This document shows positions 9,246 through 16,436 of a stretch of 37,365 nucleotides of DNA, in pieces. This DNA is from JAYRWN01 sp041917975 (lineage in GTDB: Bacteria; Bacteroidota; Bacteroidia; Chitinophagales; Saprospiraceae), in assembly GCA_041917975.1 (NCBI GenBank), contig JAYRWN010000008.1:1-37365 (forward strand), in the 5' to 3' direction. The notes under the pieces are model-generated. The model saw only the letters and a program-made list of their open reading frames with translations. It was not told the DNA's origin and made no database searches. Numbering within the stretch: the stretch's first letter is position 1; each line of letters starts with the position of its first letter. The translations under genes and the position numbers were made by a program.

Positions 9246-9625
9246 TCTGGATAAGTACAAATTGCTGCTGTATTTTTAGCGAGGGTTGTTAATTTAACCA
9301 TACAAGTGCCTTTGATCCACAATCATTTGTGGATAAAACCTCCTTTTCGAATTGTAAATGATATTATGACCATTATATCCATGGTGGAAATAATCATAAT
9401 CAGTCTGTCATTTTATAACTGCATGGAGCGGACTGGCTGGTATGTATTCAAGTTGCCGGAGTTCAAGTGACCTTGTTAGATGCAGGAACTGCTGTTGGTG
9501 TACTGAAAACACCTAACCTGCTCCGGTCAATGTCCCTTAGTTTTAAGCTTAAGTACCCGGTATAAATCCAATAAAAGTTCCTGGGTTTTTGGATCGATAT
9601 CACCTACAGTAAAACTAGACCTTGA
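9246..9625. other. intergenic region without a recognised gene
   Basis: These 380 bases lie between two convergent genes (PQQ enzyme and esterase). All frames are short and interrupted. The only structure noticed is a perfect 8-base inverted repeat with a 4-base loop at 9315-9334, listed separately. A few phrases around 9420-9510 could be decayed coding sequence, but nothing is identifiable. Confidence 0.55.
9315..9336. repeat. inverted repeat ATCCACAA-TCAT-TTGTGGAT containing a DnaA-box-like 9-mer
   Basis: ATCCACAA at 9315-9322 pairs perfectly with TTGTGGAT at 9327-9334 around a TCAT loop. The right arm with its flank reads, on the minus strand, TTATCCACA (9328-9336), the E. coli high-affinity DnaA box. 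The left arm reads TGATCCACA on the plus strand, one mismatch from that box. It sits about 70 bases after the stop of the PQQ enzyme. There is no U-tract, so it is a poor intrinsic terminator. It could be a weak hairpin, a paired DnaA site or chance. Confidence 0.4.
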
Positions 9626-10570
9626 TCACTTTCCGGTTTTAGCCTTAAGAAAAGCATTAACATCTAACCAGTGAATGAAAGCATCAAACCAGCGATTGCT
9701 GGTCCGATTGGGATTTCCCAAGCCAAAACCGTGGCCACCATTCTGGTAAAGATGGAACTCTACTGGAACGCCTGCTTTGTACCAGGCATCAATGACGCCA
9801 AACTGGCCCCTAAAAAGAAAATCATCGGTAGCAATTACATTAAACATAGGGGGAGCATTCTTTGGCACCTCTACCGGGCCCATGCCACCGTATATTGGAC
9901 CAATAAAAGCCAAGTGCATCGTTTGAGAGTTCAGGGTTGCGTGCATAGTGAGCCCGGCGCCAGCCGAAAAACCGATCATCCCAATTCGTGTAATATCGAC
10001 ACCCCAGTCTTTAGCCCGGTTTACAATCATGGTATAGGCTGCTTCAGCATCTTCCAGTTGGTTTGATAAATCCAGCTGCATGCGAGGTGGTGGCGCTGTT
10101 TCTGTACTTTTTGATTCGGTTGGCGGCGGAGTGCGCGGACGATTCATCCACTCTTTAAAATCATCCAGGGACACTGGCGTTGGATGTAAGCGGTATTTCA
10201 ACACGAAAGCAGCAATGCCATTCCTGGCCAATGCTTGGGCAACTTCCCAACCTTCGTTACCCATAGAAAGCCACCTGAAGCCACCACCAGGAGCTACTAT
10301 AACCGCAGCGCCATTTGCTTTACCAGGCTCCGGCAGGAATGGGGTAAGCGTCGCCATAGTGATATTACGTGCCATAGGGTCACCCCACTGGCGAAACCAG
10401 GTTTCAGAAGCGGGTTGATCTTCCACACCTCCGGTACCCAGAGGAATGGCCCACCGTTCTTCGGGAGCCTCAAGAGGGTAGATGGTTCCATCTTGTGCTG
10501 TCATAACCTGCACGATAATTAGAAATAATAAGAAACAGGTCGTTTTGGTTAGGCTTTGTTTATTTGACAT
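9626..10570 (-). CDS. secreted alpha/beta-hydrolase esterase (acetyl-xylan-esterase-like)
   Basis: This 314-residue protein has a signal peptide (about 1-25, ending VMTAQ) and an alpha/beta-hydrolase fold of the acetyl esterase/lipase (BD-FAE, Aes-like) type. APGGGF at 93-98 is the oxyanion-hole loop, S202 in GFSAG is the expected nucleophile, D249 or D250 the acid and H280 (GGHGFG) the base. A proline-rich insert at about 144-163 is probably a surface loop. Homologues are commonly annotated as endo-1,4-beta-xylanase B or xylan esterase, although they are esterases. It diverges from the GH51 arabinofuranosidase across 455 bases, which suits joint removal of acyl and arabinosyl side groups from hemicellulose. 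The substrate is inferred from that neighbour. Confidence 0.83.
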   Translation of the reverse strand: MSNKQSLTKTTCFLLFLIIVQVMTAQDGTIYPLEAPEERWAIPLGTGGVEDQPASETWFRQWGDPMARNITMATLTPFLPEPGKANGAAVIVAPGGGFRWLSMGNEGWEVAQALARNGIAAFVLKYRLHPTPVSLDDFKEWMNRPRTPPPTESKSTETAPPPRMQLDLSNQLEDAEAAYTMIVNRAKDWGVDITRIGMIGFSAGAGLTMHATLNSQTMHLAFIGPIYGGMGPVEVPKNAPPMFNVIATDDFLFRGQFGVIDAWYKAGVPVEFHLYQNGGHGFGLGNPNRTSNRWFDAFIHWLDVNAFLKAKTGK

Positions 10571-11025
10571 AATGAGATGCTTTTAAAGATCCATAATCAA
10601 TGATAGTGTTTTTTTTTTAATTGTTTAATCTATCCAAACTACTTAGTAAGATAATCCTAATTAGGGTGTATTTAGGCATGCATTTTTGGCGTATTTTATA
10701 AATTTAGTCAGGATAAGAATGGAGATAAAACAGAGAAAAACTCCTTAACCCGATCATTGAACACAACAAATTTCAAAGCGATTGCTGAGTAAGCTGAAAC
10801 TCATATAAAATATAAAAACAAAGTCATGGGAGTGCAGATCTAAAACTCGGCAACCTCACAGATGATGAAAAATATTCATTGTAATATGAACGGTCCGGAG
10901 GATACTAAGCACCCAGCTAATAATAAAAATCACCTTTTAATTTTTTTTGGTCTGGATTGGTCAGGATTTTTTGAAAAACCAGCTATTATTAACCTCCAAA
11001 TGTTCACTGTTTAAAAAAATCCATT
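10571..11025. other. divergent intergenic region between esterase and arabinofuranosidase
   Basis: These 455 AT-rich bases hold no frame worth calling. A run of ten T residues lies near 10609-10618 and another T-run near 10940. Two similar stretches, CCAGCTAATAATAA near 10913 and CCAGCTATTATTAA near 10979, form an imperfect direct repeat. The region must hold the promoters of both flanking genes; no confident -7 element was seen. The length is generous for a bacterial divergent promoter. Confidence 0.5.
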
Positions 11026-13002
11026 ATGCGTAAGGTTATCCCCGGGTTGGTATTGGTCATTTTGTCTACCGGAAGCATCTTAGCTCAGCCACGTCAATTA
11101 GAGTTGGGTAAACCCAAAGTCCCGATAGATATTGCGCCAACCATGTGGGGTATTTTTTTTGAGGATATTAATTTCGCCGCTGATGGTGGAATCTATGCGG
11201 AATTAATCAAAAACCGGTCGTTTGAATTTGCCCAACCCCGTATGGGTTGGACCGAAATAAGACCCGAGCACAGCACTAGCCAGACTCTCATCATTAATCG
11301 TGGGACAGAATTTATAACCAACCCCAGGTTCCTTCGTCTGCATTGTCGAGAAGATTCAACATCATTTATTCTACTCAATGAAGGATTCCGCGGAATAGGT
11401 ATTCAGGCAGATGAGACGTATAATTTTTCTATGCTGACCCGGGTTTCAACCCCTGGAGAAATGACCCTGAATTTGCGTTTGGTGGATTCCAATGGTGTTC
11501 TGTTGGGCGAAAGTGCCATCACCCAATGGCCTAAAGATTGGCAAAAAGTGACCACTACAATTCAGGCCAGGTCTACCTGCCCGAAAGGTAAACTCCAACT
11601 GTGCTGGACCGGTCAGGGGATGGTGGATATGGACATGATTTCTTTATTCCCTACTCATACCTGGTTTGGCCGGCCAAATGGATTGCGCTCAGATTTAGTT
11701 CAAAAATTGGCGGATCTGAAACCGGGATTTATCCGTTTTCCAGGCGGATGCATTGTGGAAGGGCGCGACCTGGCTAACCGCTACCAATGGAAAAAAACAG
11801 TAGGCCCTATTGAAGAAAGAACAGTCATGATTAACCGCTGGAATAATGAGTTTAAACATCAGGATGCTCCAGACTATTTCCAATCCTTTGGATTAGGATT
11901 TTATGAATATTTTCAATTGGCCGAAGATCTGGGTGCAGAGCCTTTACCCATCGTGAATTGTGGCATGGCTTGCCAATTTAATACCGGTGAAGTTGTTCCG
12001 GCAGAAGATATGGAGCAGTACATTCAAGACGCTCTGGATCTCATAGAGTTCGCCAATGGATCAGCAACTCATACCTCCTGGGGACGTTTACGGGCAGCCA
12101 TGGGCCATCCGCAACCATTTAGGCTAAAAATGATCGGCATTGGTAACGAACAATGGGAGGACCAATACTTTGAACGTTATGCTGTCATGGCTAAAGCCAT
12201 AAAAACTAAATACCCTGAAATCAGATTGATTGGAAGTTCCGGACCTTTTCGGGCCGGGGAATGGTTTGATAAAGCGTGGTCGGCTTTTGATACCATGCCG
12301 GTGGATTTTATTGACGAACATTATTATAGTCCACCGGAATGGTTTTTAAAGAATGCCAATCGCTACGATACTTATAATCGGAAAGGGCCCCTGGTTTTTG
12401 CCGGTGAATATGCCGGGCACGATAAATCCGGCTCAGAGGAAATGTCCCGTAATACCTGGTTGAGCGCACTTTCCGAGGCGGCGTTTATGACCGGATTGGA
12501 ACGAAATGCCGATGTGGTGAGAATGGCTTCTTATGCACCTCTCTTAGCGCATGTCGATGCCTGGCAATGGCGCCCGGATTTACTGTGGTTTGACAACCTC
12601 AATACCTACATTACGCCGAATTACCTGGTTCAAAAAATATTTGCAAATTATAAAGGTCACCAGGTCCTCAATTTGATGGAAAATGGGGTAGCCCTTTCCG
12701 GCCAAACACACCTTTATGCTTCCGCAGTCTTAGATACCCTGTGGAACGAAATTTATCTTAAATTGGTAAATACAAGCGATTCTCCTCAAGAAGTGAAGAT
12801 AAATCATACGCAAAGCTCTGTAGGTCCGAAAGTAGTGCATATCACCAGATTACACCACGCTGCCCTGGAAGCTTATAACTCAACAACGCAACCAGCAAAC
12901 ATTCAACCGGAAGAAACCACTGTGCGCATGGACTTAAGAACACAGCCATTAATTTTGGCCCCTCGTTCATTAACCTTGATCCGTTTTAAGCAAAATAAAT
13001 AA
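11026..13002 (+). CDS. alpha-L-arabinofuranosidase, GH51, secreted
   Basis: This 658-residue protein has a signal peptide (1-20, ending SILAQ). It opens with the GH51 signature MWGIFFEDINFAADGG, which places sugar-binding residues at the start of the mature protein. An inserted CBM4_9-like beta-sandwich spans roughly 75-205, as in the longer, plant/fungal-type GH51 enzymes. E375 in GIGNEQW is the acid/base and E461 in FAGEYAGH the nucleophile, both present. The family removes arabinofuranosyl branches from arabinoxylan or arabinan with retention of configuration. It stands alone on the plus strand, opposite a secreted esterase. No SusC/SusD pair is adjacent, so this is not a classical polysaccharide-utilisation locus. 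The length fits this subgroup, so the gene is probably intact. Confidence 0.93.
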   Translation: MRKVIPGLVLVILSTGSILAQPRQLELGKPKVPIDIAPTMWGIFFEDINFAADGGIYAELIKNRSFEFAQPRMGWTEIRPEHSTSQTLIINRGTEFITNPRFLRLHCREDSTSFILLNEGFRGIGIQADETYNFSMLTRVSTPGEMTLNLRLVDSNGVLLGESAITQWPKDWQKVTTTIQARSTCPKGKLQLCWTGQGMVDMDMISLFPTHTWFGRPNGLRSDLVQKLADLKPGFIRFPGGCIVEGRDLANRYQWKKTVGPIEERTVMINRWNNEFKHQDAPDYFQSFGLGFYEYFQLAEDLGAEPLPIVNCGMACQFNTGEVVPAEDMEQYIQDALDLIEFANGSATHTSWGRLRAAMGHPQPFRLKMIGIGNEQWEDQYFERYAVMAKAIKTKYPEIRLIGSSGPFRAGEWFDKAWSAFDTMPVDFIDEHYYSPPEWFLKNANRYDTYNRKGPLVFAGEYAGHDKSGSEEMSRNTWLSALSEAAFMTGLERNADVVRMASYAPLLAHVDAWQWRPDLLWFDNLNTYITPNYLVQKIFANYKGHQVLNLMENGVALSGQTHLYASAVLDTLWNEIYLKLVNTSDSPQEVKINHTQSSVGPKVVHITRLHHAALEAYNSTTQPANIQPEETTVRMDLRTQPLILAPRSLTLIRFKQNK

Positions 13003-13020
13003 TAATAGATTAAAGTTATT

Positions 13021-13254
13021 TTAGGTGGAGAATAATTTTTTTATTAGCCAGAGGATCAGCAATATGAAAAATTGGAGCATCAACAAACAACCCGTGAATA
13101 AGGATATGTAAAAAATAAAAACAAACCAATGGCCTGGGTCCAACATCCATTGGAAATTATGATATCCTTCATCACGGTAAAAAAGCCACAAAGTGATGAC
13201 AACTGCAAAAATGACTTTCGATGTCAGTGTTCGGGAAGTAATTCTTAATCCCAT
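13021..13254 (-). CDS. small two-helix membrane protein
   Basis: This 77-residue frame has a basic start (RITSRTLTSK), a first helix at about 13-24, a short aromatic loop containing DEGYHNFQW and a second long helix at about 43-72 ending in a basic tail. The composition and charge pattern are those of a real membrane protein rather than a shadow frame, and it fills the space between the GH51 gene (convergent) and the antiporter (divergent). No family is recognised. There is no obvious Shine-Dalgarno, which is usual in this group. Role unknown. Confidence 0.55.
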   Translation of the reverse strand: MGLRITSRTLTSKVIFAVVITLWLFYRDEGYHNFQWMLDPGHWFVFIFYISLFTGCLLMLQFFILLILWLIKKLFST

Positions 13255-13370
13255 AGCGACGTAATTTAAGGACCGGCTTAAAGATAAAGTATATCATCTA
13301 GTATTGGTATTTTGGTTAGATATAGTATTTTCGGGGTACCTTTTCCCCTTTTTGCTATCAATTATGATCA

Positions 13371-15380
13371 ATGAATTTTCCTTTATTACGTGATGTTGTA
13401 ATAATATCGGGCCTGTCCTTAGTCATCCTGTTTTTATTTAAACGGTTTAGATTGCCAAATGTGTTGGGGTTCATTGTTGCCGGTATAGTAGGGGGACCGT
13501 ATGGACTTTCATTAATCAAAGAAGTTCATGATGTTGAAGTATTATCGGAGTTAGGCATCATCTTCCTTTTATTTATTATTGGTATCGAATTATCTTTAAA
13601 AACCCTGTCTTCCATCAAAAAGGCAGTTTTCCTGGGAGGAGGACTGCAAGTATTGTTTACTGTGCTGGTGGTAAGTTTATTGGCTATGGCCTTAAAAATG
13701 CCTGTTGAGAAAAGTATTTTTATTGGATTTTTATTTTCTTTAAGCAGTACAGCGATTGTATTAAAAATTTTACTTGAAAGAGGAGAATTGTCTACTCATC
13801 ACGGGCGTGTCATTGTTGGTATACTAATTTTTCAGGATATTATTGTAGTACCGATGATGCTAATCGCACCATTTTTGGCCGGTCAAGTTACGAATATCAT
13901 ACCATCCCTTGGAGTTTTAATAATTAAATTGACCGTACTCTTTTCAGCTATCATTTTAGCGGCCAGATATATTTTTCCTTATATTTTATACCGACTGATA
14001 AAAAGTGGCAGCCGTGAGTTATTTTATCTGGCGGTTGTCCTGCTTTGTTTTGGTTCGGCATGGCTGACAGATAGGTTAGGTCTATCTCTGGCCTTAGGGG
14101 CTTTTTTTGCGGGCTTGATCATTTCAGAGTCTGATTATAGTCATGAAGCAACCAGTTTTGTTTTACCTTTCCGCGAAATTTTCTTAAGCTTTTTCTTTGT
14201 ATCCATTGGTATGTTATTGGATATTCCATTTTTTATCCAGCACTTACCGGTTATTTTATTATTAACAATTATCACCTTTTTTCTAAAGGGTTTGATGGCT
14301 GCCATTGCTACCATATTTGTAAAGCTTCCCGCGATTTCCGTTTTCTTGGTGGGTTTAGCACTATTTCAAGTTGGTGAATTTGCTTTTGTTCTTTCCAAGA
14401 TAGGTTTAACCTATCAATTAATTACCGCGGAGCAGTACCAATATTTTCTGGCGGTATCACTATTAACTATGGGTTTAACTCCTTGGGTCATCAACTATGC
14501 TTACCCGTTAATCAATTTGTTAAAAAAATCCCCCATTTCACCCCTCTTAAGCGGAATAGAGTATATGACCAAGCGCCGCAAGAATGAGCCGTTGGAGACT
14601 CCCCTGCAGGAACTTAAAGACCATTTAGTAATTATAGGGTACGGTTTAAATGGGAAAAATGTAGCCAAGGCAGCACGCAAATCCGGTATTGAGTATATTG
14701 CGCTGGAGCACGAACCGCAGGTTTATCACCATGAAAAGAAATATGAACCTAATCTAATTTTTGGCAATGCAGAGGACGAACATGTGCTCAGACATCTGCT
14801 CGTGCACACAGCCCGTGTAATCGTTATTGCTATCGCTGATACCCAAGCTACAAAAGTCATTATCCGACAAATTAGGACCATGACTCACACTGCTGAAATT
14901 ATTGTTCGCACCCGATACATAAAAGATATTGAAAATTTTTTAAAACTTGGGGCTGATGAGGTCATCCCGGAAGAATTTGAGACCTCCATTGAAATATTTA
15001 CGCGTGTGCTCCGAAAATATTTAGTACCGGAGCTGGAAATAGAACAGTTCTCCGCAGGTATTCGCGAAAAAAATTATAACGTGTTCCGCTCTGAACAATC
15101 CAGAAATAAACCGGGAAAAAATTTTTCGATTCCCGATATGGAGATCACCACTTTGCAGGTGGAACAAGGCGATAATTCTATTGTTGGTAAAACCATCGCT
15201 GAAGCGGCACTCAAGGATCAATTTGGAATCCGGATCCTGGCTATAAAAAGACATGAATTGTATATAACTCGCATAACCAAGGATACGCGTATTCGGCAGG
15301 ATGATATTATTTATTTATTCGGACGACCCGAAGAGATTATTAAACTAAATCAATTCCTGGGAGTTAAATCATTTCATTAA
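13371..15380 (+). CDS. CPA2-family cation/proton antiporter with RCK domains (KefB-like)
   Basis: This 669-residue protein has an N-terminal Na+/H+-exchanger domain of about 12 helices (to ~385). It contains the unwound-helix segment LGAFFAGLIISESDYSH typical of the monovalent-cation:proton antiporter-2 family. A TrkA-N/RCK domain begins at 418 with the dinucleotide-binding GYGLNG (423-428), followed by FGNAEDEHVLRHL and a TrkA-C domain at about 585-668. Such proteins exchange K+ or Na+ for H+ at the inner membrane, gated by nucleotides or small ligands. Glutathione-gated Kef systems are known in E. coli; a bacillithiol or nucleotide signal would be more likely here, but nothing in the sequence decides it. 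Its end is 21 bases from the convergent lipoprotein gene. Confidence 0.9.
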   Translation: MNFPLLRDVVIISGLSLVILFLFKRFRLPNVLGFIVAGIVGGPYGLSLIKEVHDVEVLSELGIIFLLFIIGIELSLKTLSSIKKAVFLGGGLQVLFTVLVVSLLAMALKMPVEKSIFIGFLFSLSSTAIVLKILLERGELSTHHGRVIVGILIFQDIIVVPMMLIAPFLAGQVTNIIPSLGVLIIKLTVLFSAIILAARYIFPYILYRLIKSGSRELFYLAVVLLCFGSAWLTDRLGLSLALGAFFAGLIISESDYSHEATSFVLPFREIFLSFFFVSIGMLLDIPFFIQHLPVILLLTIITFFLKGLMAAIATIFVKLPAISVFLVGLALFQVGEFAFVLSKIGLTYQLITAEQYQYFLAVSLLTMGLTPWVINYAYPLINLLKKSPISPLLSGIEYMTKRRKNEPLETPLQELKDHLVIIGYGLNGKNVAKAARKSGIEYIALEHEPQVYHHEKKYEPNLIFGNAEDEHVLRHLLVHTARVIVIAIADTQATKVIIRQIRTMTHTAEIIVRTRYIKDIENFLKLGADEVIPEEFETSIEIFTRVLRKYLVPELEIEQFSAGIREKNYNVFRSEQSRNKPGKNFSIPDMEITTLQVEQGDNSIVGKTIAEAALKDQFGIRILAIKRHELYITRITKDTRIRQDDIIYLFGRPEEIIKLNQFLGVKSFH

Positions 15381-15401
15381 TTGCAAAGTCAGTTAAACTA
15401 T

Positions 15402-16262
15402 TTAAGGGATTTTTAGGGTCGTGGTAGCTCGGATGATGCCTAACCAGGTTCTGATATTATTTTCCACCAAATCTTCTAATGATGTATCATAGGTGGGACC
15501 GGCAAAAGCAAATCTGACCTGGTAGGTTCCAGGAGCTAACACTTGAGGTAAGGAAAATTCTAATTGATAATTTTTACTTGTTTTACTGTCCAGAATGTTG
15601 AACCAGGATGATTGTGGCATAGTTGGTACAGATGTAATGCTGTCAAGTCCTGAATAAATCAGTCCAAAAGTGGTGGGATTGTAAAATTCTAGTCCACCGC
15701 TGTAATAACTGAATAAATTGACGCCCATTGTTTCCGGATTAAAACAACGCAGCTGGTCCTGATCCTGGTTGGTAATCTTAAAATTTACTCTTGCTAGCGA
15801 TTCCGTGACTTCCAGGTTTTCCAAACGGAGCTGTAAACCCTGCCTGATTTTGTTCCGGCGAGCTAATTGAGTAATCAGGCGTTCATCACCGACTTGACTG
15901 TTAAAGGCTTGAAATTGGAGAAAATAAGTTTGACCCCCTGTTAGAATAACCGAGGTGTAATTACCCAATGGTAAGGAAGACAAGAAAGTAGGCCAAATGT
16001 CTCCGGAAAACAAAACTATGTCTTCTTCATGTACACACTTGAAAGTGGACTTGGTTTGATGATATTTAGTCAGCTCCGGATGATAGTTTTTAAAATATAA
16101 TATGTGACTGGAGGTATCGTAAAAGGCCATTTCGGATAAATTTATTTTTTCATTCTCGCCAAAGACCAGGACTAAGTCCTCACTCGATGATTGTTTTAAG
16201 CATCCGACTGCCGTAACCATGAGCGTGATTAAGGTGGGTAGGTCAAGCCTGCTAAGTTTCAT
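15402..16262 (-). CDS. lipoprotein of an unrecognised family (copy 2)
   Basis: The frame runs to 16298, but ATG at 16262 is preferred because it opens a signal peptide (MKLSRLDLPTLITL) ending TAVGC, a good lipobox with Cys21. The mature protein of about 265 residues is similar to the one encoded at 5022-5906: MAFYDTSSHILYFKN, ETMGVNLFSYYSGGLEFYNP and IRTWLG match the same positions. Identity by eye is low but runs over the full length, so this is an old duplication. It may have two beta-sandwich domains, judging by alternating hydrophobic patterns, but no fold is recognised. Location is probably a membrane surface. The gene is convergent with the KefB-type antiporter and has 138 bases of untranslated upstream sequence. 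Confidence 0.8.
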   Translation of the reverse strand: MKLSRLDLPTLITLMVTAVGCLKQSSSEDLVLVFGENEKINLSEMAFYDTSSHILYFKNYHPELTKYHQTKSTFKCVHEEDIVLFSGDIWPTFLSSLPLGNYTSVILTGGQTYFLQFQAFNSQVGDERLITQLARRNKIRQGLQLRLENLEVTESLARVNFKITNQDQDQLRCFNPETMGVNLFSYYSGGLEFYNPTTFGLIYSGLDSITSVPTMPQSSWFNILDSKTSKNYQLEFSLPQVLAPGTYQVRFAFAGPTYDTSLEDLVENNIRTWLGIIRATTTLKIP

Positions 16263-16436
16263 GACGTTTTTAATCATATAGACATCACTTAACTTCAAAA
16301 CGTTGTCGCCTGGTCTCTGACCATACTACTTGATTAGGCACAGGAAGAACAAGGATAATCAGTGATGGAGATTTCCCCTGAAAGCCGGGAAGTTATAATA
16401 TCTTTTTTTAATTTAGCCTTAATATAAACTAGTATT

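Noticed and set aside
9315..9340. Hairpin as an intrinsic terminator of the PQQ gene
   Set aside because: The stem is only 8 base pairs and is not followed by a T-tract on the plus strand.
9671..10522. Plus-strand frames of 95-131 codons opposite the esterase
   Set aside because: They lie antisense to a gene with an intact catalytic triad and signal peptide and encode no recognisable domain.
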